Source: Gymnogyps californianus
Lineage: Eukaryota; Chordata; Aves; Accipitriformes; Cathartidae
Reading direction: 5' to 3'
Assembly (NCBI RefSeq): GCF_018139145.2
Contig: NC_059475.1
Location: 7,229,437 to 7,293,436, forward strand
Length of the DNA stretch: 64,000 nt
The notes beneath the pieces are model-generated. The model saw only the letters and a program-made list of their open reading frames with translations, searched no databases and had not been told where the DNA came from. A program made the translations under genes and the position numbers. Positions 51,901 to 64,000 of the stretch are shown piece after piece. Numbering within the stretch: the stretch's first letter is position 1; every line of letters begins with the position of its first letter.

Positions 51901-54900
51901 CGCTCTGTAAATACTAAAGATCAGTAGTTCTCAACTGAAGGTCTGTGAATAGATGTGTGGAAGTTGATTAAGAAACACTTCCTGATGGCTTTTGCTGTAG
52001 CTCATTGAGTTGTTTGGAAACAATAGGTTTAACTCGATGTGCAGGAAAACTGGTTAAAAATAGTGAAATCTTTAGAATGTAATTTTAGTATGCTTTTTCC
52101 GTACAACTAGTGATCTGCTTTTATTTCTTTTCAGTGAGTAATATTCCTTGTTATCCATTAGGTTTTGTTCAAAATTTGATTTTTCTCAGTGTCATTTAGA
52201 TGTGTAATCTATTAATAGATCATTTTGAGATCATGTAATCATTTGGACTTAACGTGAAAGGAATTGATGATGATGAGATATTAAAGAAATTTGAAAAGTT
52301 TAAAAAGAACTTTAATGGGTAAAGCCAGTCTCATTCAGATTGGTTCACATTTATAGACTTTATCAGTTTGGAATTTGTAATATTGCCTGAATTTCAGATG
52401 GGTGAGAATTAACGCTGTACTGAGGGAGCCTAGACAAAAGGACATTAGTTGCGTCACAGAAACTTATTAAATGCAATGCTAATTCAACAGACGGATTCCT
52501 GCAAACAGGTGCACGATCTGAATTAATTTTTAAACTCTCCCATTCTCATACACTCTGGGGACTTTAATAGTTCATATTGACAGGCACAGCACGTTGCTAA
52601 TTTCATTCACAAGCTTTAAAATTTCAATGCATTTCAACATGTGAATCTATTAGATTTTTAAAAGTGTAAGTAGCGTCAGGGCATCCCAAAACTAAAAATG
52701 ATAATTTCTCTCACTGGGATTTCAAACCAGTCATCTAGCCAGAAGCGTGGTGTTTTTATGAATGAAATTCATTTTACAAGCTTCCCATACAGATTTTTTT
52801 TTTATACTTTTGTACATTGTGCAGCCTGTTACCAGGAAGGATTTTCTTTTAGTGTCATGGTAATTGGAGGGGGCTGGGTAAGAGATTTTGTGCCTTAGCA
52901 GAAAGCACAAATAGGTTTTTATTTAACTATACCAGAGGACTAAGAGTGGGGTAGGAAAATTTTTCCCCCTGGACCATAGATCAAACTCTACTGCCTTTAC
53001 TAAAAAGCTGAAGGCCAGTGTGACAGAAATCACTACCACAGATTACATGTATTAGTTAATCCCAGTCTCTGAAGACAGACCAATAAGTCTTTGAACTTGG
53101 AAATGGGTTGATTTTGGTTTTAGTTTGGGGAGTTTTGGTTGCATAAAGCTGCAAAGTGGCTGCATTTCTTTACCAGTTTCCTGAATATTAGTATTCTGTA
53201 CCATTATACATGACCTGCAGTGCTGTTTGTGCATGTTCATCTGAGGCATGTAAGGTTGTATTATACTTACAGAATATATCTGGGTTTTAAATTATTTTTC
53301 TGCAGTGTGTGATAAATTAATTCACAGTAATAAATTAATGTCACAGTTAATCGTCATAGAAGATTATTGTAGGAAGACACTGCACTCAACAAGCATGGCA
53401 GGACAAATCGAAGAACTTTCCAAAGACCTTTTAATGTCCTAGTTGTGCTGGTAGCCTGAGTATCTAATTTCTTTTGTTTATTCAGTATTGCAATTGCAAA
53501 ATAGCGGTGTTCATGATCAGACTACTAAAAATCCGGCCAGATATCAGCATGTCATGTCTATTTAGATTTTTACAAAAACAGTTTTGAAGTAGATCTTTAT
53601 ATCATCCTTATTTTTTCAGATAAGTAAAAGATATTTTGGTGACATAGGAGATAAAGCTTCCAGTATTTTACTAAAATTCCAGTGAGATTGGCTGTGGAAA
53701 TTTGAACAAAGGATCTCATTTTAGGCTTCTGTTCTTATGGTTCGGTCCCAATCAAGAAGCACAGTCAGTTTTGTACCTAAATTACATGCTGTACTCTTAT
53801 GGGTTGGCTTCATTTTTATCTGTGATACTTTTGGAAGCTGAAATACTCTTAGAATATCAGAAATGGATCATCCCCAGAAAACCAGCAGTATTTTTAGAAA
53901 ATACTTAGACTGCTAAAATATCATAGTTAAAAATTCTGGATCTGCTTTGAGAGGTGAACACCAGCTCTGGGTAGTAACAGCCCAAAATTGAAAATATAAA
54001 ACTGGTGCTCTTCAAGTCACAGCAGTAAATTGTTCAGCAAGGAGCAGGAATAATACAGGTAGAAGCAACAAAATGCACCCTGTTTTCTAACCCACTAGCT
54101 TGTTAATAGCTAAGATTTTGTAAGGGAACAGTGCTTTTTCATTCCAGTTACAACTGTTTTCGTAGAGTGAACATGGCAGCAGTGGGCTTGGTTTTGGATG
54201 GGGGGAGGGGAAGAGTGAGGTATGTTTTCAGTGGTTTTAAAAGTAGGCTTAGAAAAAGAGATAGATTTGTTGTGTGAGATCTTTTACAAAACCAGTATTT
54301 TCTTATTCAAGAGACCATGGCTTCTTGGAATTCAAAAGATACCTGGGTATCTGATGTTTCAACTTCAAATTCCATTGAAGAAAAATGCTATTACGACTGA
54401 AACCTAAGACAGGTCTTACGGAGAATACGAAGCTATGTATATTTAGTCACTTAGCGCATGCTATGGAAACGTGCGTGTCCTATGGTGTTTTTGGATACAT
54501 TACATGCTGATTTTAAACCCTGCTGTTTCATTTAATAACTATTCAAGAGTTCTGAGCATACTACTAGTGTTTGTAGCTGTTTACCGTTTAAAGAAAATTG
54601 TTTATTTTGCTCCGCACAGCATTCCTTTATGTTACGCATTAAGAGACAGTTTTCTTCACACACAAATGGCAGTCGATGGCTGTTTTAAGGATTCCATTTT
54701 CAAATAATCTATTTTTAGGTATGTAAAGAAATACGGAAACAGATACTGTGCCAGGTATTACAAGCGTGGTGTCAATTGGTTTCTTGGGATATCTTACCTT
54801 CTGCAATTTTGAGTTCCCCTTTTAGTTCAGCTCTTTCATCAAAACAGGCTTTGTGACTCTGACAATGAGGGTATATATTCTTTTTATGATTTATAGAAAG

Positions 54901-56724
54901 TATAGAACGTGGTGTTCTCGAAGACAGAAATTATATTAGCTAGCTAGTGTAACTTTTTCTCGAGTTTGTAAGCGATGGAGGAGCCTAGCTCCTGCAGGTT
55001 ATATCTATTTACTCTGTTTCATGAAACAGAGTTTAAAGCCACAAATTCTTGTACAGTAGTTTGCGTTGGGAGAAGTTGATCCTGTTGCCACTTTCTGTGT
55101 CGAAGGATTCCGACTATAGGAATAGGAAACAGCTACAGTGGGTCTTTTCAGTTAATTCAGGAACTGTTAGCATTAGAGTCAGAGGAGGTAGGGAATGTAG
55201 CTGGGAAAATTGAGTATGCAGAAACGCATCTTAGATACATGGCATACATGATAATAACTTTGTTAATGATTGAATTTTTAAATCCCATTATGGGCCTCTC
55301 CCTTTGCTGATGACTGATGATCTCTTGTGTGTTTGTGATGCCAAACACTTACGTTTTCTGACATAAGTAAAATCTTACCTTTAAAACTCTCAAGAATTCC
55401 ACTAACAAATTATTTTGTGCCAACATACTGGATTATGATATCTCTGTTAAATTTTTTTCAATCACCTGTGTAAATGTGAATTTAGTCAACTTGCTTCAGA
55501 GGTACCATATTCCCTTCTTTTACTCCACTACGTAGAATATAAATTACTTGATTATGAACTGCATTTACTTCAAACCCATTGCTCTATTATGTGGTAGTTT
55601 AGCACTGGCATGGAATTAAGGCATTTTAATACATACATACCAGCTGTATTGCCTTATCTCTAATGGGCCCTCTTTGGAAAAATAATTCTTTCCAGTTATG
55701 CGCTAGCATTATTCATTCAATTTATCTTTACCAGACTCCTGCGCTCACTTACATAATAGATTATAAGTTCACTCAGGTTTCACAGATCTTGTAAGACTCT
55801 TGCACTTTAGTCCCTTTTGATCCATCAAATCTGGCTTCTCTAGCTTTTTGCTCTATACTCAGATAATGAAGATTCAAGCCTAAAATATATTAAATAATGA
55901 TATATTAAAGTTTCTATCAAAATTTCAGTCTCTACAGAGACTTGTATAACTCATAAGAATTTTGGAGAAAGGAAGAGGGAGTTTTGTGCAGCTAGTAAAA
56001 ATTATTTAATCTGGTGATTTTTCATCCAACAAATTCATACGTTGACATGTTCTGCTGTATAGGCACATGAAAAAGCAACAGCATCAGCTGCATTTTCTGA
56101 ATTTCTCAAGGTATTTCAGTGAACATTTGAAGAAGCACAGGTGTAGTGGTCAACAATTTTTATCCCCAAACAAAGATGCCTCTTTTAAGCTTTAAGTAAT
56201 TCATTAAAAGATACTTATCACAGGTAGACGTTGTCTTCATCTTATCTCTGCCTGTGAATAGACGCATAATTATCTAGAAGGCAACAGTTAAAATTGTGTC
56301 CATTGTATATTAAATTTTTTTTTGCCTTAAAAGCATAAAACAAACCACCACAAATACTGAACTGACATTGACTACACTGAGCTGTAAAGTGAGACTTATC
56401 TAGCCCATCTTCATTTTTTTCCTTGTCTTGGTTTCAGCCATCATTTTGTATTTTAGCTTTGTGAAGCATTTGGGGAAGGAATTTCTAAGAAAGATTCTAG
56501 GAAAAAACACTCAACTGCAAGCCAGCTCAGTTTAATAGCGTTTACTTTCAGAAATGTGAATTCAAAGCAGAAAATAAAGATATATTATAAAGAAGGAATC
56601 TCACCACTCAGGGTTCAGTTGTAAGTATGCTTTCCTTTAAAGTCATAATGCATGAGTGGATTAATGTCAGGATAGCAATGTAGAAATATTAAGATATTAA
56701 CATATACCTTTTAAAATTTGACAG
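48978..56724 (+). other. METTL15 intron, 7747 bp, phase 1
   Basis: Runs from GTACCCTC to the acceptor AAAATTTGACAG at 56724. AT-rich, with a perfect 22-bp palindrome at 55011-55032. Open frames within are short. No nested gene, CR1 or RNA was recognised. Confidence 0.9.
55011..55032. repeat. Perfect 22-bp palindrome
   Basis: ACTCTGTTTCA is followed immediately by its exact reverse complement TGAAACAGAGT, with no spacer. It lies in the last METTL15 intron. It may form a cruciform or be a dimeric protein-binding site; neither is shown. Confidence 0.9.
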
Positions 56725-57170
56725 GTGCTTTTCCAGCATCAGCACTGTATGCACGAAAAGACTTGCTTCAGAGACCTACGCATGTTGCTACCAAAACTTT
56801 TCAAGGCCTGCGAATATTTGTAAATGATGAGCTCCATGAACTCTTTATAGGGCTGAAGACAGCTGAGAAGTTTCTAAAACCTGGAGGTCGCCTTGTAGCC
56901 CTCTCCTTTCATTCACTAGAAGATCGTATTATCAAACGTTTTCTTCATGGAATAGACATGACAGAAAAGTACAATCTTGGCTCAAGGCAGAAGATAAGAC
57001 AGGCACTGAAAAATTGCTCCAAAGAAGATGATACACAAGAATTTCCCAGTGGAAAATCCAACTCAAAGTGGATTTTCATACAGAAAAAAGTTCTCACGCC
57101 CCAGGCCAAGGATATTCAAACAAACCCAAGAGGAAGGTCGGCCAAGCTAAGAGCTGCTATCAAACTCTAA
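56725..57170 (+). CDS. METTL15: METTL15 terminal coding exon with stop
   Basis: Last coding exon. The first two bases complete a Gly codon split by the phase 1 intron. The frame reads [19 protein letters not shown], then [20 protein letters not shown] (family motif HPATRTFQALRIAVNDEL). Next comes [20 protein letters not shown] at about 56880-56937, the conserved RsmH core strand and loop. The end is [15 protein letters not shown] and TAA at 57168-57170. NPR.RSAKLRA is the classic RsmH C-terminal signature, which implies an intact, selected gene. Between these lies a variable segment ([19 protein letters not shown]). The exon gives 147 complete codons plus stop; with the two preceding exons the window carries about 271 residues. 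The start of the protein is outside the window. Confidence 0.97.
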
Positions 57171-57263
57171 AACAAAATATATGATTATATAATTGTATAA
57201 TTTCCTTAAATTTTGTTTTCCAGAAGGCTAACTGGACAGATAGTATCAAACTGAAAAAATAAA
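57171..57263 (+). other. METTL15: METTL15 3' UTR up to the first poly(A) signal
   Basis: Short AT-rich 3' UTR following the stop. The first canonical AATAAA is at 57258-57263, followed by a T/GT-rich stretch (TTTATTTCTTAACTTTGTGC) that suits a downstream cleavage element. Confidence 0.65.
57258..57263 (+). terminator. Polyadenylation signal AATAAA (METTL15, proximal)
   Basis: Canonical hexamer 88 nt after the stop codon, with a U/GU-rich region 20-50 nt downstream. Cleavage would be expected near 57275-57290. Other AATAAA copies at 57345-57350 and 57799-57804 could give longer 3' ends. Confidence 0.65.
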
Positions 57264-60200
57264 ATGAAGGCTGTTAGAAAACATTTATTTCTTAACTTTG
57301 TGCTTCTTTTTAATTAGGATGTAGTGTAGAGCATCAAAAGGTAAAATAAATGTAGCTAGGTGGGTGCAACTAATTATAAAAGAAAAGATATTTTATAAGC
57401 CCTGGTTTTTATTCTCTTTTTTAAAAAATTACAGTTTTGGTGTATTTAGAGTATTTCCTTTAGATTAAATACAAAACCCTGACATTAAGTCTGAATTCAG
57501 TAGCTGATTGAGACAGACACATTTTTATGGGGGTGGATTTCACACACCTAAGTCAGATGGCTGGTTTAGTCTAGAGTAAGTTTAAACTAACCTAAGAATT
57601 CATGATATATAAGTCTCTGTATCTCAATTGACTTGTTGTGTGAACGCCTGTCGACAAGAGCTAGTTTTTAAATAAATTGATATCAGTATGTAATGTTCTA
57701 TCCTGGAATTTGTAAACGGGCTCTTACCTTTTTTAAAAATAAGTAAACATTTCCTTCTGAGTGATCAACTGGTTATTTAATGTTTATGGATTCTAAATAA
57801 TAAATGTATCTTGGGGAAAAAAGATACTTAAAAGACCACTGTTTGCCCTTGAACACTACAAGCAAGCAGTCAGATTTGTACTTGATCATTTGAATTTCTT
57901 CCTGCGGCCCTAACTTCTGTGCACGGATCCAGTACAACTTTTAGGTGTTGATGGAATTATAATTAACTCATCAAAAAAGGAGTATTGTGGGTCTTATGAA
58001 GTAGTCTCCTTTGCTGGTGATCATTTACTAAGAGGTGCTACATAGGTAAGTATTGAATTATTTTATAAAAGGCCCACTGTAACACTAGTTTCCTATTTGG
58101 ATGCTGTACTAGGAGTAGAACATGTAACATAATTTATTTTTTAGTAAGTTAATATGAATTGGATTTAGCTTTGGGTTTATATTTTATCTTAAATCAGAAA
58201 ATAGTGTAAGTTTCAACTTCTTTGACCTCTGACTCATCTCTTCAGGAAAAAAAGTCCTTATTTGGATAATTAAATCGATAGCAGGATTTCATTTGTGATG
58301 AACCTGAAACTTGCCTGGTACAATAAAAAAATGCAATTTCTGACTCTGAGCTAAATGATTACTAGCTTCTGGAAGAGAACTGACTGGATCATTCTGGACT
58401 TGATTTTCATCAAGCGTCCTCTTTATGTTGATGTAAATGATTACTTCGTGGGAGTTTTTTGGGTCATATTGACACAAGTTGAAATTTAGGTTCACTGTCT
58501 ATAACACACAATATATTGAAATATCTGAATATTGTTTAATTCCTTGGTGAAGCTAAGTCAAGTAATGTATTGTTAGGTATACACATGATAACATCTATCA
58601 CTAATCTGAAACAACAGTCAAATGATGATAGGCATTTCATACTTTTCTGAAATTTCAATATTTTTCCACTAGTTTCATTATACATGCTATTAAATATTAA
58701 ATAAAACATTCCACTTCAAATAATATTACTTACTGTTGATGTCTCAGAGACAACAGGCTGTACCTTAAATAGACATTTTTTCATCCAAACATTAAATATA
58801 AATAGCTAATGTTATTTTTCTCTAAGATTCCGTACTGAAATGTACTCCAATTGCAGGCTGGAAAAACTGTGCCTCCAACATAGGCTTAGAAGAGTTGTAG
58901 TGCCATGCTGTGTGTTGTTCAGGAACACGCTTCAGGAAAAGACCATCCAGTTATAGCAGAAGTTAAGTATCAGTATCCCAGAAATTATATTAAAGCATTA
59001 AAATTCCTTATGCTTAAAACAACGTTTAAAATCCACGCTTCCCGCATCTAATTTCAAAGGCACAGTTTCTTATGATAGTTGAACTACTGTGTATCAGTTT
59101 TTGTAAATAACACTCCCTCAGTTAGGGAAAGTAAGAGACTTTTCTTTACCTTTAGGTTGGAGTTGCACAGCCATGGCAGTGCATCAGTCATTGAGCTCTT
59201 CTCTTTAGAGGATCTGTTTCTCTCCTCTCAGGGTCTCCTCACTTTCAGCTTTAAACTTGTGGTATGGAGAGTCCTGGAATTTTAACTTCTGCTTGCCTGA
59301 AAAAAGAATTTTCTGGTTTTCCCAGAAAAACCTCTGGTTATATTTAGTCAAAGTATTCTTCTGTCTTTCAGCATTTCATTTTCATTTAGTAGGTGAAGTT
59401 ATGTTATGTGAAGGGTATTAGGTCTTTATGTTCTTACCAGGACACATGTCTACATAGCATATCTTAAATTTTCCTGACATGGTGTATGTGACATGTTAGT
59501 AAAACTAGATGTGGGGTTTTTTTACCATAATCAACAATGGCATTTATGAAGGAGACGTATCTGGTGGAAAATTAGTCTTGCGGAAAACCAAGTCATGCTG
59601 TCAAGATACAAATTGTGTATCATTTCTAAAAACTTGCCATTCAGCCTGAGCAATGTACATTTTAATACAGCCAAATGCAAGATTATCTATCAACAAAGAA
59701 AAAAGATTGTAGACCATGTTTACAAGGAATAGGGCAATACCGTGGTGCTGTACACGATGGGAAGCGTAGTAGAAACATCCAGTATGTGGAGTATTTGTAG
59801 AGAATATTGAGCAGTAGTTGTGGAGAGACGATGGTGTTGCCAAACAATATGTGCGTGCAGAGCATACTGCTAAAGTGCGTATCTTTTTCTTTCTTCAGAA
59901 GGGTGTGGAAAAACTTTAAAAAGGATAAAAACCAGCTATAAGGCTATTCGTATGCATTGTAAACATACTTCCTATTGAAATTATTAGAAAATGTGATTTA
60001 ATTAGTTAATCCAAGTGAACGTAAAGAGTTCATATGCCGTTGAAAGTACCTACCTGGTGAAGAGATTTGCATAGAATAATTATTTGAAACCTAGACACAG
60101 TTACCCTGTGAATAAGGTTTTTATAGTAAAAATATAGTACTTTTTGAAAATATAATTTTAAAGTATAGGCACAATTAGCTGCATTTATAGCCCATGAGGG

Positions 60201-63200
60201 CCTACCAACAATTATTACTTTGCTATTGCTTCCTAAAGAAAAAAAATCAGTTTCGTTGTTTCAGAATGCAGAAGCTTAATCATACTGTTTTCAAGTAATA
60301 TAAGGAATTAATATTTCTTTCTTCAGGTTTGGGGTTTTTTTTTTTAAACTATTGCAGTTGAGTAATTTCTCAGTAGTCTTTTATAGTCACATCTGCTGAG
60401 ATTGCCACTTGACTTGGAAAAATCGCAGTCTGAAATGTCGGCTTTTGTACAGACGTATTGAAGTATTTGATAGATGGAAGTTGGAAGGAGAAGATTCCTA
60501 ACGTAGTACGAACGGGGAAAATACGAACTTCAGTAAACACTATTAGCAAGTGGCTCTTCTAGTAGCAAGTATTGTATCAGACTTTTTGCATGCTGCTTTC
60601 TAGAGTGGTAGCATTTCTATGATTATTAATGATTCATATAATTGCTCTAATATTACTCTTTGTATTGGAGAAGACATGGTATTAATTGGAGAGTTTATGC
60701 TCCTAAATAGTGTAACAGCACAATGAGGGGGGAAGCATGAGGAGCTATGCCCTGAGGAAAGGTGATGTGCAGGGGTGGGATGATTGCAATAAGCAGTCTT
60801 AGGTGCAGATTGTTGGTGATTTTATTTGATTAATTTAAATTTTAAAGTAACTTAGATGTCAGTCTTGACTCATTGTTTGGAGTATCACTGTACAAAAGTA
60901 CTGGTGAAAAATGAGACGAATTTGAATAAACAGAGAAGTAATGAATTGGTTCATAAGCCAATTTGTTGCTGCCCATCTTACTTAACATCTTTACCTCTGG
61001 CAAGAGTAATGTGCCCCAAAATCTCTCCAGGAAGGGCCCTTCAATATGATTAGGACAATTTACACCAGGATTACAAAGACTGTTCAGTGGAGTATGGGAG
61101 TGGGTCTTCATATCCATACCTTTATTTTTTTATATATAGCAGTTGCTTAGAACTAATCTGTAACTTAAAATAATATGCAGTCGTATTTATAAGTCTTTCA
61201 GAAGTATAATCAAATGTGGAGGCCTTTTTACACTTGAGGGATACTGGAATTAAAGCAGGATTTTGTGGGTTAAGACTGCAGTGCTACAGTGAGTCTTGCA
61301 AATAATTTAAATGAATGTAGAACAACAACTTCCCTTCCCCTTCTCCCAGCCCCTGTAGAAGAAAAATATGTTTAATGAAAAAGTAAGAACTAAGCAGTAA
61401 AGTTGAACACCTTAGCGGTGAGGTAGCTCAGTCTCTGTACATGGAGGCAGAGCATGGTTTCTAGTGCATAATCAAAGGTAATAGCGGGAAGGTATGTATG
61501 ATTCTAAATCCAGCTCTGTATATTTTTCCCTCTGTCTCCTTTGCAGTTAGAATTGTGTTTACCTTTCTGAATCCTCTGTAAGCTTATCCCAGGGTGAATC
61601 AGAGGGAAGGGCTTTTCTTTTTCAGAAAACTGTAATACATGTCCATCCAACTTTATTAAAATTAATGCTATTTAATACTTCTTGACATATTTTAGTGATG
61701 ACATACCATGTTTTTCAATATTGCTATTACATCACTAAGATGGGAAAAGGGGCAAATACTTGTTCGTGGGAAATCTAAGCTAAAAAAACCAGAGCAAGTG
61801 ATCAGTTGCCTGAATGTCTTGCCGTACTGACATAGCTATGTTTATAAAAAATAAAACTTTTTCATTGTACCTTGATCTTTAGGCAAATTAGATTTCTCCT
61901 GATGCTTTTAAAGCCTAGCTTGATTGGTTGTAATAGTCAAAAACAAGCTGGAGTTTTTTAAATTTATTTTGATGTTTGCAAATTTAAACTTGACACCTTG
62001 TTTATAGCTGTCTCTTTAAAGAGTAAAACTGGAGATACAGCTCCCTCTATCTGTCCTGGGAATACCTATGCTTTGTTCTTTTTGGAGTGCACCTGCAAAT
62101 GATTATAGTAACAGCATGTTTGTTGTCAACATGAAGATACAAGATAAAAACATGTGGATAACTTCTTTTACAGGTCAGTAGTTGTTTTAAAGTATGCTAA
62201 CTGGAATTTTAAAAGAACAAAGAGTGAGTCATTTTCTTATCTGAAAATACTTCAATTGAGATACCTAATTCAAAAGACAAAAAACCAAACTTGCACAGTA
62301 AGTTTCTTAAACGTGTAATTTGTTATTAGAATAAAATATGTATAAAAATTCTAGCTATTCTTTAGTGCCCATACAATTTTTACAGGCATAACAGTGGCAA
62401 ATGTACTTCATGTTTTTGTTGACATACATTAAAAAAATTTTTCTGTGCTGATGGAAAAATCTGCATAAACAGTAAAACATTAGGGGATATGACAGATACT
62501 GGAATGAAAATAAATGACGCTATATAAATTACATCCTAGAGTTCATACATGCTAGAATACCTGAGTAAAAACTTAGGTTTTAGTGTACTCCTTTGTCATT
62601 TGTTCACGTGCCACATTAGTTTGAGTCTGTGGATGTGATTCTGACAAAGAAAATGTAGTCTACTTTTCAGTTCTAGGTTGTCTGTTTATATTTGCACTGA
62701 ATGTATGCTAGAGCTCAGAATAAGTCTCTACTAGGCTTATGATGTTATTAGCATTTTATATTAGCTGTAATTACTAATAACATTAACATAGAAACATAAC
62801 ATTAACAAGGTTATATCACAAGTTAGTAACTATAAAAAAAATCTTGAAGCATGGTGATATAACTTGTACACTAAAATGTGTGGAAGCTTAGTAATAACTT
62901 AGTCATCAACAATTCAGGCTAGAAGAGCTGCTTTTTTAATTCAAACTATATTTTAAGCTCATTTCTACACACCTTTCCTGTAAAATTTTTTTTTTTTAAA
63001 TCAGAAGTAGTTTCATGCTTAAGAACATCTCTCATAGACTTTGCAAAGAACTGAAATAAGACGTATTGACAGTCCTGGCTGATAAGTATCTGAAAATGAA
63101 GATATCATTAAAACTGTTTTGTAATACTGTGCAAAATTTATATTCTCAAGAGTAGTGACGCATGCATACCTATTAATACATGCACAATCTGAGAGCCTAA

Positions 63201-64000
63201 TCTTGCAACCTTGACTTATGGGTACATCTTTGTTATACACATGCTTTATTTCTAAAATGTCCCATTTCTCAAAGTTGTGACACAAATGGGAGTTGAAATC
63301 TTGGTAGGCAATGAGAGCTGACAGAGAGAGCAGAGGTAAGTCCAGTAGGCTGGTAGGTGCGTCTCTGTGGAAGCAGAAAGGACTTGACAGTCTGCAAAAC
63401 AAGGTCCACCGAGTATGGGGCAGTCCAGGCTAACTGCCTGAACTCGTACCATAGTAACTAAATACGATAATACTGAATTAACAAAGTTCTTGATGTGGAG
63501 GCAGGTCCACTGGTGTATATTACACTGCATTTCACCGTGGCTTAACAATGGTGGCAGTGGGTTTCAGAAGACTAAAGCTAGGAAAATAAAAAAAATCCTT
63601 GGAATTGAAGCTCATATATAATTTTTTTTGTTGCCTCTTGTGGAGGGCAGGAGGGTGACAAAAATTATTTAAGAGGAAAGGGCGTTTAGTCTCTACTGTT
63701 GCTGCCCCTATTAAAGGTAATAAAAAGCTTCCATTGGTTTAAAAAAACATGGGCTCAAGACCTAAACTGCACACATACTGTAGTTATCGCTATTAATCAG
63801 TCTATTAAAAACTGGCAGGTGATATGAAATTATAAAACAGTAGATTAATTAAATGAGCTTGGCAAATACCCTGCCATATAGTTGTACTGCACTTAATAGT
63901 ATTCTAAAACTAAAGTAATTAAGGAATGATTAGGGATGTGTCACGCTAGCCTTTACACCAGGACCCTGCCAGTTTTTCTTGTGTATGTCTTAAGTAAACA
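57264..64000. other. 3' flanking DNA of METTL15, gene-free
   Basis: 6.7 kb of AT-rich sequence after the gene. Open frames are short; the two largest, on the - strand at 63019-63402 and 63252-63548, overlap in different frames and show no family resemblance. A TGAGGTAG at 61419-61426 is not in a hairpin. No repeat or RNA gene was recognised. Confidence 0.5.

Noticed and set aside
52262..52400. GATGATGATGA as a box C of a C/D snoRNA
   Set aside because: No convincing box D at the right distance with a closing terminal stem.
56718..56724. TTG at 56718 as a start codon for the last METTL15 exon
   Set aside because: It sits inside the splice acceptor; the exon joins in phase with 48799-48977 and the peptide continues the family sequence.
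61415..61445. let-7-like seed TGAGGTAG
   Set aside because: No complementary arm nearby to form a miRNA hairpin, and the following bases do not match let-7.
63019..63548. Overlapping 127- and 98-codon frames on the - strand
   Set aside because: They overlap in different frames with no recognisable motif; no sign of a downstream gene.
1..64000. CRISPR arrays, operons, tRNA or rRNA genes
   Set aside because: None seen. Spliced exons, CR1 elements and an LTR identify a vertebrate nuclear genome, where arrays and operons are not expected.

Overview
This is a stretch of bird genome: AT-rich, mostly non-coding DNA with three clear vertebrate-type coding exons and a repeat load typical of birds. 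The repeats are CR1 LINE fragments of several ages, one solo endogenous-retrovirus LTR of about 1.1 kb, and very little else. The CR1 3' ends (ATTCTGTG or ATTCT tails) and the LTR style point to a bird. I cannot name the species.

The only gene I can support is METTL15, on the + strand. It is the mitochondrial 12S rRNA N4-cytosine methyltransferase, a homologue of bacterial RsmH/MraW. Its last three coding exons lie at 46501-46692, 48799-48977 and 56725-57170, with splice phases 2, 2 and 1 that join without a break to about 271 residues ending in a TAA stop. The N-terminal part, which carries the SAM-binding GxGGH motif, was not found and should lie upstream of the window. Positions 1-46500 then read as one very large METTL15 intron, and 57264-64000 as 3' flanking, apparently gene-free DNA.

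Layout: 1-46500 is intron. It holds a 5'-truncated, frameshifted CR1 reverse transcriptase (2788-3949) and a solo LTR (4757-5871) flanked by a 5-bp direct repeat and containing a roughly 48-bp tandem array. An old antisense CR1 ORF2 piece lies at 14370-15470 and a GC-richer LTR-like block at 23139-23730. Several more CR1 tails and ancient CR1 remnants follow (9120, 30165, 30800, 33290, 35015, 36790), then a 46-nt A homopolymer (38484-38529). The METTL15 exons occupy 46.5-57.2 kb, followed by the polyadenylation signal and 6.7 kb without recognisable genes.

I saw no tRNA, rRNA, CRISPR array or operon-like organisation, and no evidence of a new multi-gene system. The observations worth checking are a substitution in a conserved METTL15 motif, two unexplained open frames, the long A tract, perfect palindromes, a possible enhancer and the internal structure of the LTR.
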